DNA of 39,999 nt from Candidatus Moraniibacteriota bacterium. Lineage in GTDB: Bacteria > Patescibacteria > Paceibacteria > Moranbacterales > UBA2206. This document shows, one piece after another, positions 29,847 to 38,266 of the stretch. The stretch is taken from contig JAUSNP010000002.1 in NCBI GenBank assembly GCA_030645735.1, positions 1 through 39,999 of the forward strand, read 5' to 3'. Numbering within the stretch: the stretch's first letter is position 1; each line of letters begins with the position of its first letter. The notes below the pieces were generated by a model. It was not told the DNA's origin and ran no database searches. It saw only the letters and a program-made list of their open reading frames with translations. The position numbers were made by a program, and so were the translations under genes.

Positions 29847-32060
29847 ATGAAACTTGTAATAGTTGAATCACCCACAAAGGCTAAAACTATCACCAAATTT
29901 TTGGGCGCTAAATATGTCGTCAAATCTTCCTATGGCCATATTCGCGATTTGCCGACCAAGAAGATGGGTATTGATATCGAAAAAGATTTTGAGCCGGAAT
30001 ATGAAATTCCCAGCAAGAACATTGATCGTGTGGCAGAACTTAAAAAGCTCGCCAAGAAAGCTGATGGCGTGATTCTAGCAACTGATGAAGACCGTGAAGG
30101 AGAAGCCATCTCTTGGCATCTTGTCGCCGCTTTAGGACTCAAAATTGAGGAAACCGAAAGAATTGCTTTTCATGAAATCACGGAGAAGGCCGTCAAAGCT
30201 GCTTTGGAAAACCCACGTAAGATTGATTACAATCTAGTCGACGCGCAACAAGCACGCCGTGTTTTGGATCGCTTGGTGGGTTATGAATTGTCTCCCTTTT
30301 TGTGGAAGAAGATTCGTCGTGGACTGTCTGCTGGACGTGTGCAATCTGTTGCCTTGCGTTTGATTGTAGAAAAAGAACGAGAAATTTTAGCTTTCAAACC
30401 AGAAGAATATTGGGCTATCGGTGCGCAACTCAAAGCTGGCAAAGCTGAGTTTGAAGCGAAACTTTCCAAAGAAAATGGTACGGCCATTGGCAAGCTAGGC
30501 GTGAAAAACAAAAAACAAGCCGACGCCATTGTGAAATTTTTGGAAAAAGCTGTCTATCAAATTTCCGCTATCACCAAAAAAGAAGTACAGAAAAATCCTT
30601 TGGCACCCTATACTACCTCAACTTTGCAACAAGACTCCAATAATAAATTGGGCTACAGCTCCAAGCAGACGATGATGTTGGCCCAACAATTGTATGAAGG
30701 TATCAACATTGGCAAAGAAGGTTCAGTCGGTCTCATCACCTATATGAGAACGGACAGCATGAACCTATCAATGGAATCCATGCTCAGCGCGCAAAAAATG
30801 ATTGTCAAAAAATTTGGTAAAGACTATGCCCTTGAAAGTCCAAGATTTTTCAAGACCAAATCCAAAGGCGCGCAAGAAGCGCATGAAGCGATTCGCCCAA
30901 CTTTTCCAGAAAAAGATCCAGAATCACTCAAAGAATTTTTAGATCCCAAACAATATAAAGTTTACAAATTGATTTGGCAAAGAATGTTGGCTTGCCAAAT
31001 GGCGCCAGCGGTGATGAATTCAGTGTCAGTGGACATTTCTGCTACACAAAAGGATGCTAAAGATTTCTATGCGTTGCGCGCCAATGGCTCAACTATCAAA
31101 TTCGATGGTTATTTGAAAGTGTATGGTGACAAGGTTCCAGTTAGTGAAAACTTATTGCCCGAGATGCAGGAAAAAGATATTTTAGCTTTGGTCAAAATTC
31201 TTTCTGAGCAAAAATTCACGCAACCTCCGGCACGCTTCTCTGAAGCAACGTTGATCAAAGCGATGGAAGAGCTGGGCATTGGTCGACCATCCACTTATGC
31301 GCCAACTATTTCCACCATCATTGATCGCAAATATGTGGCCAAAGATGAAAACAAGCGACTCTTCCCCGAAGAAATTGGGCTCACGGTGTGTGATTTGCTC
31401 GTAGAACATTTCGCTGATATTGTGGATTATAAATTCACCGCCACGATGGAAGAAAATCTGGATGAAATCGCGGAAGGCAAAAAAGAGTGGGTGCCGGTCA
31501 TCCGAGATTTCTATGGACCCTTCCACAAAAATCTAGAAAAGAAAACCAAAGAAATCAAAAAAGAAGATTTACAAGAAAAATTGGATCGCCAATGTCCGGA
31601 TTGTGGTGGCGATTTGATTATGAAGTTTGGCCGTTTTGGAAAATTCATTGCCTGCGCCAATTATCCAAGTTGCAAGTTCACAGAAAAAACTGATTCCGAA
31701 AAGAAAGTGGATGAGCAACATGCGGGTGAAGTTTGTGAAATTTGTGGCGCGCCAATGCTCGTGAAGCGTGGACGCTTTGGAACTTTCTTAGGTTGTTCAA
31801 ACTATCCAGAATGCAAAGGCATCAAACGCATTGAAAACAAAACTGGTATTCAGTGTCCCAAGTGCCAACTCGGAGAAATCGTGGAACGCAAATCAAAAAA
31901 AGGCCGTGCCTTCTATGGTTGCAACACCTATCCAAAATGTGATTTCGCTCTTTGGAACAAACCGACTGGCGAAAAATGTCCCAAGTGTCAAAGCCTCTTG
32001 GTCTTTGCTGCCAAAGGCAAAACCAAATGTTCTGACAAAGAATGTGGGTTTGAAAAATAA
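29847..32060 (+). CDS. topA: DNA topoisomerase I
   Basis: 737 residues. The TOPRIM domain starts KLVIVESPTKAKTI and has ILATDEDREGEAISWH. The active tyrosine lies in LITYMRTDSMNLS near residue 300. The C-terminus has four zinc ribbons (CPDCGGDLIMKFGRFGKF, CEICGAPMLVKRGRFGTF, CPKCQLGEIVER, CPKCQSLLVFAAKG). The enzyme relaxes negative supercoils. I chose the ATG at 29847 because the family starts directly with KLVIVESPTKA. The upstream reading would run through a repeat. Confidence 0.96.
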   Translation: MKLVIVESPTKAKTITKFLGAKYVVKSSYGHIRDLPTKKMGIDIEKDFEPEYEIPSKNIDRVAELKKLAKKADGVILATDEDREGEAISWHLVAALGLKIEETERIAFHEITEKAVKAALENPRKIDYNLVDAQQARRVLDRLVGYELSPFLWKKIRRGLSAGRVQSVALRLIVEKEREILAFKPEEYWAIGAQLKAGKAEFEAKLSKENGTAIGKLGVKNKKQADAIVKFLEKAVYQISAITKKEVQKNPLAPYTTSTLQQDSNNKLGYSSKQTMMLAQQLYEGINIGKEGSVGLITYMRTDSMNLSMESMLSAQKMIVKKFGKDYALESPRFFKTKSKGAQEAHEAIRPTFPEKDPESLKEFLDPKQYKVYKLIWQRMLACQMAPAVMNSVSVDISATQKDAKDFYALRANGSTIKFDGYLKVYGDKVPVSENLLPEMQEKDILALVKILSEQKFTQPPARFSEATLIKAMEELGIGRPSTYAPTISTIIDRKYVAKDENKRLFPEEIGLTVCDLLVEHFADIVDYKFTATMEENLDEIAEGKKEWVPVIRDFYGPFHKNLEKKTKEIKKEDLQEKLDRQCPDCGGDLIMKFGRFGKFIACANYPSCKFTEKTDSEKKVDEQHAGEVCEICGAPMLVKRGRFGTFLGCSNYPECKGIKRIENKTGIQCPKCQLGEIVERKSKKGRAFYGCNTYPKCDFALWNKPTGEKCPKCQSLLVFAAKGKTKCSDKECGFEK

Positions 32061-32070
32061 CATATCTTAA

Positions 32071-32102
32071 AAAAATACTCATCCGTAAGGGTGAGTTTTT
32101 TG
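32071..32102 (+). terminator. topA terminator
   Basis: Arms ACTCATCC and GGGTGAGT with a GTAA loop and six T. The one mismatch is G-U in plus-strand RNA. Confidence 0.8.
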
Positions 32103-32104
32103 AT

Positions 32105-32554
32105 TGCCCAGCGTTTTTATTTTTGCAAAAATAAAACAGTATGCCATTTTTCTTTTACCAAAGAACAGGGTGTCCATTTTCTTTGGCAGCAAAGAAAGTG
32201 GACGAAAAGAAACTGCTGCCCAGACTCGTGCTGTCTAAATTTCTAGCTTATTCGCTAAAATTTTAGGGACGACTTTCCGCTAACAGGAGCAGCGAAAAAT
32301 TTCTTAACGCTCATGCGCTGAAATTTAGAAACGCACTTCGTTATGGGCGAATTGGTTTTTCTAGTTTTTTTTTGTTTTAAAAACCCTTCCGCCTTGCGTA
32401 GTACAAAACTATAAATTGAAACTTGTGAGCGCTAAAAAATACTGGTCCGGCGCGGGGCAACCGGTATTTTTTCGCGAATAAGTTGAAAATTTATTTTTGT
32501 ACGAGCCGGCGGAGAGTTCTTTTTGTTACTTTTTCTTGCGGAAAGAAAAAGTAA
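32105..32554 (+). repeat. 450-bp array of hairpins, including 119-bp repeat copy 2
   Basis: This non-coding stretch between topA and rel holds a series of hairpins. They include an A/T stem at 32112-32137, a 14-bp stem GTCCATTTTCTTTG...GTGGAC at 32172-32203, a long imperfect stem at about 32230-32345 built on CTAAATTTC/GAAATTTAG, and the 119-bp unit (32436-32554) repeated exactly at the window start. Mismatches at 32172-32203 and in the TACTGG/CCGGTA hairpin are G-U on the plus strand, so a plus-strand RNA is more likely. It may be a mobile or RNA element. Confidence 0.7.
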
Positions 32555-32619
32555 AAACAATCCCCTCTTGTTTTTTACCCCCCTCTGGACTATACTAAAA
32601 AATATAAAAGAAACTTCTT

Positions 32620-34113
32620 ATGGGCAAAAATTCGATTACAATTGAGGATGTTTTGAATAAGTTGAAGGTCAAAAGAACTTCCCAGAGAGAGGCATTGATT
32701 CGCAGTGCTTACGAATTCTCTTTGATGGCTCATGCTGGCCAAAAAAGGAAGTCCGGCGAGGATTATATTCAGCATGCGCTGCACACTGCCCTCAACATCG
32801 CCAAGATGGGTATGGGTAGCAAAACCATTGCGGCTGGCCTGTTGCATGATGTGCCGGAAGACACCACTTACACGCTTGATGAGGTTGAAAAAAAATTCGG
32901 TCCAGAAGTGGCGTTTATGGTCAACGGTGTGACTAAGCTCGGCAAGATCAAATTGCGCGGTACCAAGGAAGAATATTATTTAGAAAATTTGCGCAAAATG
33001 TTTTTGGCAATGGCTTCGGACATTCGCGTAGTTATCATCAAACTGGCTGACCGCCTACACAATATGGAAACGCTCTCGGCTTTGCCAGAAGATAAACAGA
33101 AACGAATCGCGCTAGAAACTATGGAGGTTTTCACGCCGATTGCCAATCGCCTTGGAATCGGCGAAGTCAAAGGCGCACTGGAAGATCTATCTTTCAAGCA
33201 TCTTGATCGGGAAAATTATGACAAAATCAGAAAAATTCAAGAAGAAGAATATGCTCAAAGAAAAAAGTACCTCGATCGAGCGGTGGTTGAGTTGCGCAAA
33301 GAATTGACCAACGACGGCATCAAGGTTTTAGATATTTTTGGCCGATCCAAACATCTCTTCCGTCTTTTCCAGAAACTGAAAAAGCATGATATGGATATCA
33401 ATAAAATCTACGACCTCATCGGAGTCAGAATTATTTTGCCCGATATTTCCGATTGCTATGCCGCGCTGGGCATCGTGCACAAAAAGTATCGACCCCTCGT
33501 TGGAAGAATCAAAGATTATGTTTCTTTGCCCAAGCCCAATGGCTATCAATCCATCCATACCACTGTTTTTGGACCAGAAGGAAAAATTATGGAAGTGCAG
33601 TTGCGCACTCGGCAAATGGACGACGAAGCTGAATTTGGAATTGCGGCACATTGGATTTATAGCGACAAGAACCAACAAAGTTTGCGCCATCTGATTTTCG
33701 GCAACAAAGGCAAGGACAAACTCAAAGTGCCGGAAAAAGAATTGGCTTGGGTCAAACAATTGCAAGACTGGCAAAACGAGCTTGGCAAAGATGACGCTGA
33801 ATTCATTGAGAGTCTCAAAATTGATTTTTTCAAAAATCACATTTTTGCTTTCACGCCTCAAGGTGATGTGATTGATTTGCCGGAAGATTCCACACCCATT
33901 GATTTTGCTTACAAATTACACAGCTCCATCGGCAACCGCGCCACCGGCGCCAAAGCTGATGGCAAGATGGTTACTTTGGATTATAAAATTAAAAATGGCC
34001 AAGTAATTGAGATTTTGACTGTCAAAGAAAATAAAAAACCCAGTCGAGACTGGCTAATGTTTGTGCGGACTTCCCTAGCTAAGAGTCAAATCAAAAAGGC
34101 TTTCAAAAAATAG
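32620..34113 (+). CDS. rel: RelA/SpoT-family (p)ppGpp synthetase/hydrolase, short form
   Basis: 497 residues. The HD hydrolase domain has HALHTALNIAKM, LLHDVPEDTTYT and LADRLHNMETL. The synthetase domain has YDLIGVRIILPD, GRIKDYVSLPKPNGYQSIHT and EVQLRTRQMDDEAEFGIAAHW. A TGS domain (FAFTPQGDVIDLPEDSTPIDFAYKLH) closes the protein. Full-length Rel proteins are over 700 residues and also carry helical, zinc-finger and ACT domains. These are missing here, so ribosome control may be reduced. It makes and removes the stringent-response alarmone. Confidence 0.93.
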   Translation: MGKNSITIEDVLNKLKVKRTSQREALIRSAYEFSLMAHAGQKRKSGEDYIQHALHTALNIAKMGMGSKTIAAGLLHDVPEDTTYTLDEVEKKFGPEVAFMVNGVTKLGKIKLRGTKEEYYLENLRKMFLAMASDIRVVIIKLADRLHNMETLSALPEDKQKRIALETMEVFTPIANRLGIGEVKGALEDLSFKHLDRENYDKIRKIQEEEYAQRKKYLDRAVVELRKELTNDGIKVLDIFGRSKHLFRLFQKLKKHDMDINKIYDLIGVRIILPDISDCYAALGIVHKKYRPLVGRIKDYVSLPKPNGYQSIHTTVFGPEGKIMEVQLRTRQMDDEAEFGIAAHWIYSDKNQQSLRHLIFGNKGKDKLKVPEKELAWVKQLQDWQNELGKDDAEFIESLKIDFFKNHIFAFTPQGDVIDLPEDSTPIDFAYKLHSSIGNRATGAKADGKMVTLDYKIKNGQVIEILTVKENKKPSRDWLMFVRTSLAKSQIKKAFKK

Positions 34114-34144
34114 ACTCGCCATCAAAAAAATGAGGCGAGTCTAT
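34110..34144. terminator. Bidirectional terminator between rel and parB
   Basis: Perfect 11-bp arms ATAGACTCGCC and GGCGAGTCTAT; the rel stop codon lies inside the left arm. A/T-rich flanks serve both converging genes. Confidence 0.75.
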
Positions 34145-34166
34145 TATAATATATGCAGATAGAATT

Positions 34167-35102
34167 CTATGCGTGTACTTTGGATAGAATATTATTTAAT
34201 TCTTCTTTGGAATAATAATCAATCATAATTTTACCACCTTCCCCTGCCTTGGCCAATTTAACTTTTGTCCCCAAAGCTCCCGCCAAAATATCTTCGATTC
34301 TTTTAGTTTCTGGATCAATTGAGACTTGTCGCGTATGCGTCTTTACGGAAATTTCCTTGGTCTTATCTTCGGTCTGACGAACAGTTAGGCTGTTTTTTAA
34401 AATCATCTCAAACAGCGCTCTTTGTTTTTCTGGATTTTCAATGGCCAAAATAGCTTTAGCATGGCCTTCAGTAATCTTGCCTTCAATCAAGGCCTTTTGA
34501 ATTTCAATCGGCAAATGCAACAAGCGCAATTTGTTGGCCACCGCCGATCGACTCTTGCCCATTTTTTTAGCCACTTCCTCTTGGCTCAAATCAAATTCAT
34601 CCGCCAATTTCAAATATGATTTGGCTTCTTCAATAGCATTCAAGTCATGCCTTTGCACATTTTCGATAATGGCCAATTCTAATTTTTGTTGCTCGGTGGC
34701 GTCACGCACAATCACTGGTACAGTTTTGAGGCCAGCCAATTTGGAAGCCTGAAAACGACGCTCACCGGCAATGATTTCGTATTGATTGCCATTTTTTGTC
34801 ACCACCAATGGTTGAATCACGCCGTGTTCCTTGATTGAATCGGAAAGTTCTTGTAATTTTTCGGCATCAAAACGCAAGCGTGGCTGATGCGGATTGGGCA
34901 CGATGCGAATAACCTCAATTTCTTGTACGCCATTTTGCACCTGCAGAGACGAGGTATGCCTCGTCTCTACGCCTGCACCAACAGGCTTAGCGCCGAAATA
35001 ATTGAAATCTTCTCGCGGTTGCGAAATTGTTTGCTTATTGTTTGATTTGTTCTGAGGAATTAGAGATGCTAATCCTCGACCAAGACCATAATTTTGAGCC
35101 AT
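34167..35102 (-). CDS. parB: Chromosome partitioning protein ParB with a repeat-encoded linker segment
   Basis: 311 residues. The N-terminal GLGRGLASLI (6-15) is the ParA-stimulating peptide. The CTP-binding N-domain has NPHQPRLRF, GVIQPLVVTKNG and GERRFQASKLAG. A helix-turn-helix (LSQEEVAKKMGKSRSAVANKLRLL) and a dimer domain follow. Residues 45-54 (VETRHTSSLQ) are encoded by a palindromic repeat also found at 2454-2482, so the variable linker has absorbed a repeat in frame. The protein slides on DNA from parS; no parS consensus was found here. parA is upstream. Confidence 0.94.
   Translation of the reverse strand: MAQNYGLGRGLASLIPQNKSNNKQTISQPREDFNYFGAKPVGAGVETRHTSSLQVQNGVQEIEVIRIVPNPHQPRLRFDAEKLQELSDSIKEHGVIQPLVVTKNGNQYEIIAGERRFQASKLAGLKTVPVIVRDATEQQKLELAIIENVQRHDLNAIEEAKSYLKLADEFDLSQEEVAKKMGKSRSAVANKLRLLHLPIEIQKALIEGKITEGHAKAILAIENPEKQRALFEMILKNSLTVRQTEDKTKEISVKTHTRQVSIDPETKRIEDILAGALGTKVKLAKAGEGGKIMIDYYSKEELNNILSKVHA
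34943..34970. repeat. Family B palindrome inside parB, copy 2
   Basis: Arms GCAGAGACGAGGTA and TGCCTCGTCTCTAC. The right arm is identical to that at 2454-2482, and the left arm differs at two bases; the central base is absent, which keeps the parB frame. Confidence 0.85.
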
Positions 35103-35225
35103 AATTATCAGAACCACTGATTATCACATGACTTCACCTGATGACACATGATGTGGTTATTAAATTTTTTATTTTTGTTAACTAAATTCAGTGGAATCAA
35201 GTGTGCTCAGTGTGAATCATGTGGT
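35103..35225. repeat. Degenerate inverted repeat between parA and parB
   Basis: ATCACATGA/TCATGTGAT-type words: the complement of the left part (TGTGTCATCAGGTGAAGTCATGTG) aligns with the right part (GTGTGCTCAGTGTGAATCATGTG). It is not a parS consensus site. Confidence 0.55.
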
Positions 35226-36017
35226 TCAGACTGTAAACTTCTTTTCTTTCTCTTTCTTGTCCATCTCGATTATTTCGCGCGCTAGATTTTTGTATGAACG
35301 GGCACCTTTGGAAAAAGCATCAAAGCCCAAAATTGATTTGCCAAAACCAGGCGCTTCAGCCAGTCGTACACTGCGTGGAATAATGCTGTCAAAAACATAA
35401 CCAGGAAAATGATCTTGCACCTCTTTGATGACTTGGCGCGACAACCGATTTCGCTTGTCATACATTGTCAAAAGCGCACCCATGATTTTCAAATCAGGCT
35501 GCAGATTTTCCTTGACCAGATTCACAGTATTTAAAAGTTGGCTCAAGCCTTCCAAGGCAAAATATTCCGTTTGTACGGGAATAATAACTTCATCACTGGC
35601 CACTAATCCATTGATAGTCAAAAGTCCAAGGCTTGGCGGTGAATCAATAATAATATAATCATAGTTGGTGCGAATTTCTCGCAAAACATTATACAATCTG
35701 AATTCTCGATTTTCCATATTCACCATCTCAATTCCAGCCCCCGCCAAATCTTGGTTGGCCGGAATGATGTCATGCCCCAAATTAGCTGTGCGAATGACAA
35801 TTTTGGAAGGGTGTTCACCCAAAACCATCGAGTGATAGAGGCTTTTTTCCATCTTTCTGATATCAATTCCCAATCCTGAGGATGCATTGCCCTGCGGATC
35901 CAAATCCACGAGCAAAACAAACTTGCCAGCTTCCGCTAGGTAGGTCGCTAAGTTGATGGCTGAGGTGGTTTTGCCAACCCCGCCCTTTTGGTTGACGAGT
36001 GAGATTATCTTTGCCAT
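35226..36017 (-). CDS. parA: Chromosome partitioning ATPase ParA/Soj
   Basis: 263 residues. It has the deviant Walker A motif KGGVGKTTSAINLA (residues 10-23), the A-prime region LLVDLDPQGNAS, Walker B YIIIDSPPSLG and EYFALEGLSQLL. The protein is an ATP-dependent nonspecific DNA binder that moves ParB-bound origin regions. It is followed by parB on the same strand, and is divergent from a tRNA gene. ParA/ParB often mark the area near the replication origin, but no dnaA, gidA or rpmH is present in this window. Confidence 0.96.
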   Translation of the reverse strand: MAKIISLVNQKGGVGKTTSAINLATYLAEAGKFVLLVDLDPQGNASSGLGIDIRKMEKSLYHSMVLGEHPSKIVIRTANLGHDIIPANQDLAGAGIEMVNMENREFRLYNVLREIRTNYDYIIIDSPPSLGLLTINGLVASDEVIIPVQTEYFALEGLSQLLNTVNLVKENLQPDLKIMGALLTMYDKRNRLSRQVIKEVQDHFPGYVFDSIIPRSVRLAEAPGFGKSILGFDAFSKGARSYKNLAREIIEMDKKEKEKKFTV

Positions 36018-36041
36018 AATAAGTAAAGTATAGCATATTAC

Positions 36042-36125
36042 GCCCGAGTGATGAAATTGGTATACGTAGGGGATTCAAAATCCCCCGGTCGCAAGGCCGT
36101 GCGAGTTCGAGTCTCGCCTCGGGCA
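36042..36125 (+). tRNA. tRNA-Leu (anticodon CAA)
   Basis: The acceptor arms GCCCGAG and CTCGGGC pair fully. The anticodon stem GGGGA/TCCCC holds the loop TTCAAAA, giving CAA, which reads UUG. The long variable arm (CGGTCGCAAGGCCGT) is typical of class II leucine tRNAs, and the T arm GCGAGTTCGAGTCTCGC is standard. The CCA end is not encoded; the sequence continues ACCCCG. It is divergent from parA. Confidence 0.95.
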
Positions 36126-36161
36126 CCCCGAAAAGTCGCTTGGCTCCTTGGGGCAAGCACA

Positions 36162-36187
36162 AAAAAACAGGCTTTTGCCTGTTTTTT
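36162..36187. terminator. Bidirectional terminator between tRNA-Leu and folD
   Basis: Perfect 11-bp arms AAAAAACAGGC and GCCTGTTTTTT around TTTT; T tracts lie on both strands. Confidence 0.85.
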
Positions 36188-36193
36188 TGTTAT

Positions 36194-37024
36194 TTATAAA
36201 GCCTTATTGGCTAAGTATACATTTCGCAAAAGACACGCAATAGTGACTGGCCCGACCCCACCTGGCACAGGCGAGATGAAACCATCCATATTCTGCACTG
36301 AAGCAAAATCAACATCTCCTAGCACCTTGTCGCCTACTTTGGTGATGCCACCATCAATGATGATCACGCCATCTTTCAACATTTCACCGGAGATCAAATT
36401 TGGCTCGCCACAAGCTGTGATGATAATGTCAGCATCTTTGATAACATTGATATTTTCCGACATATCCGCACGAAAAAAATATTGCGAAGTTATATTTTCT
36501 TTTTGCAACGCCACCTGCATCGTTTGGCCGAATTCTTGCGAGTTGCAAATTATAACTGCTTTTTTATTTGCTAAATTTTTCCCCGTTGATTTCAAAAGTT
36601 CCATCAACGCATTGGGAAAAACTGGCGCAAAACGCTCTTGCCCACTGAAAAACAGGGCTATATTTTCAGAATGAAAACCATCCACATCCTTTTTTGGATC
36701 GATGGCCTGGATGATTTTATTTTTATCCAAATGTTCCGGCAAGGGCAGTTGTACAATGATGCCACTAATTGTTTCATCCGCATTCAAATCATAAATTGCA
36801 TCCAATAAATCTTTTTCAGACACGGTGTCTGCCATTTCAATTTTGCGAAAACCAATGCCATTTTTTTCAGCGGCCTTGCCTTTCAAATTCACATAAATTT
36901 TAGAAGCTTCATCAGCGCCAACCAAAACAACCCCGAGCTGAGGATGCGCCTGATCTGCAGTTATTTTATTTTTCACCTCAAGCAAAATAGCCTCAGCTAT
37001 TTTCTTGCCTTCAAGAATTTGCAT
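36194..37024 (-). CDS. folD: Methylenetetrahydrofolate dehydrogenase/cyclohydrolase FolD
   Basis: 276 residues. It has YVNLKGKAAEKNGI with the catalytic lysine, GIIVQLPLPEHLD (signature 1), PKKDVDGFH, and the C-terminal PVPGGVGPVTIACLLRN (signature 2). The enzyme interconverts 5,10-methylene-, methenyl- and 10-formyl-tetrahydrofolate with NADP+. It is 10 bp after the ABC permease gene and may be transcribed with it, although the functions are unrelated. Confidence 0.96.
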   Translation of the reverse strand: MQILEGKKIAEAILLEVKNKITADQAHPQLGVVLVGADEASKIYVNLKGKAAEKNGIGFRKIEMADTVSEKDLLDAIYDLNADETISGIIVQLPLPEHLDKNKIIQAIDPKKDVDGFHSENIALFFSGQERFAPVFPNALMELLKSTGKNLANKKAVIICNSQEFGQTMQVALQKENITSQYFFRADMSENINVIKDADIIITACGEPNLISGEMLKDGVIIIDGGITKVGDKVLGDVDFASVQNMDGFISPVPGGVGPVTIACLLRNVYLANKAL

Positions 37025-37033
37025 AGGAAAATC

Positions 37034-38251
37034 TTATTTATACCTTAGAGCATCCAGTGGATCCATCTTACTGGCTCTTCTAGCTGGAATAAATCCAGTC
37101 AAAAAGCCGACTACAGCCGCAAAGATAATAATAGACATTATAAACCACAGCGGACTATAGAATAGTCTAACTGATTGTCCGCCAAACCGCAATGCCACAA
37201 AATTTATCAACTGATTGAAAATCTCTCCACCCAGAAGACCAATTAGCACGCCGCTCACGCCTCCTAGGAAGCCCATGATGGTTGATTCCATAATAAACAT
37301 CATTGATACACCAGCATCTGAAGCGCCAATGGATTTCATAATTCCAATTTCTTCTGTTCGCTCCAAAAGTGTGATGGTCATCGTATTGAACATTCCAATG
37401 GCGCTGACTGCCAACGCAATGACACCGAAAAGCATCAGCACGATTTGCACAATTCGGAAAATTTGATTCGCCTGATCGACTGTGTCGGATAATGATGAAA
37501 CGATCAGACCTTGACCAAGAATGCTGTCACGTACCACGCCCATTGTTTGCTGTGAATTGCATTTAACTTTGATTTGGCTGAATTTATCCATTTTCAAATC
37601 GCCCAATGCAATAGAGTTTATATAAACAACATTGTCTTCACCATCAATCGTACCAACTATTTTGAATTTTTTATCTAAATCAAGCTTGCTGAAATTATTT
37701 TGTAAATCATTTTCCTTCACCTCTTCACCACCCGCTTGCGGCATAAAAAATGAAAAAGAAATTTCTTCGCCCAACATTTCCTCAGCACTGTTTTTGCCAA
37801 ACACTTGCGCCACTGAAGAGGTTATGATGACTCCCTCAGGATTATTGTCTGACAAAGATTCTCCCTTTGTGATGCGAAAGCCACCTAACTTCAAAAAAGA
37901 AGGCTGAACGCCAATTGAAATCAAATCAGCCGAGATGTCACCAATACGACCCTGGGAAGTTAGCTGAAACGCGGGACTGACTTCTTCCACGCCTTGCGAT
38001 TGCTTGATGTCCTCAATCATCGCATTGTTTATGCTAACGATTCCAGATTTTGATTCAGTCACATCCAAGGTCAAAAGTGAATCAGAAGTTGTGATTCTTT
38101 CTAATAATGTTTTTTGCAAACCATATCCCAATGAAACTAGAAAAAGAATCGCGCCGATACCGATGCTCATACCCAAAACCGTCAACAAAGTTCGCGAGGT
38201 CTTCGCGGTGAACATTCGAATTGAAAGTAAAAATAGATCTGTGAATTTCAT
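37034..38251 (-). CDS. MacB/FtsX-type ABC transporter permease
   Basis: 405 residues. One N-terminal membrane helix (SRTLLTVLGMSIGIGAILFLVSLGYG) precedes a large extracytoplasmic domain (about residues 45-260). Three membrane helices of the FtsX fold follow, with IGIMKSIGASDAGVSMMFIMES at the coupling helix and an ending of ARRASKMDPLDALRYK. Such permeases do not form classical channels; they pass mechanical signals to outer partners or export lipoproteins and peptides. It follows its ATPase by 15 bp. Confidence 0.93.
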   Translation of the reverse strand: MKFTDLFLLSIRMFTAKTSRTLLTVLGMSIGIGAILFLVSLGYGLQKTLLERITTSDSLLTLDVTESKSGIVSINNAMIEDIKQSQGVEEVSPAFQLTSQGRIGDISADLISIGVQPSFLKLGGFRITKGESLSDNNPEGVIITSSVAQVFGKNSAEEMLGEEISFSFFMPQAGGEEVKENDLQNNFSKLDLDKKFKIVGTIDGEDNVVYINSIALGDLKMDKFSQIKVKCNSQQTMGVVRDSILGQGLIVSSLSDTVDQANQIFRIVQIVLMLFGVIALAVSAIGMFNTMTITLLERTEEIGIMKSIGASDAGVSMMFIMESTIMGFLGGVSGVLIGLLGGEIFNQLINFVALRFGGQSVRLFYSPLWFIMSIIIFAAVVGFLTGFIPARRASKMDPLDALRYK

Positions 38252-38266
38252 TTTTTTATTTTAAAT

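Noticed and set aside
1..32554. Composite transposon or integrated element bounded by the 119-bp direct repeats
   Set aside because: The 32 kb between them holds ordinary housekeeping genes and no transposase or integrase. The repeats are better seen as dispersed intergenic elements.
35103..35225. parS site between parA and parB
   Set aside because: No sequence close to TGTTTCACGTGAAACA is present; the inverted repeat there is of the degenerate word type seen in other gaps.
34227..36017. Replication origin next to parAB
   Set aside because: ParAB often lie near the origin, but no DnaA-box cluster, dnaA, rpmH or gidA was seen in this window.
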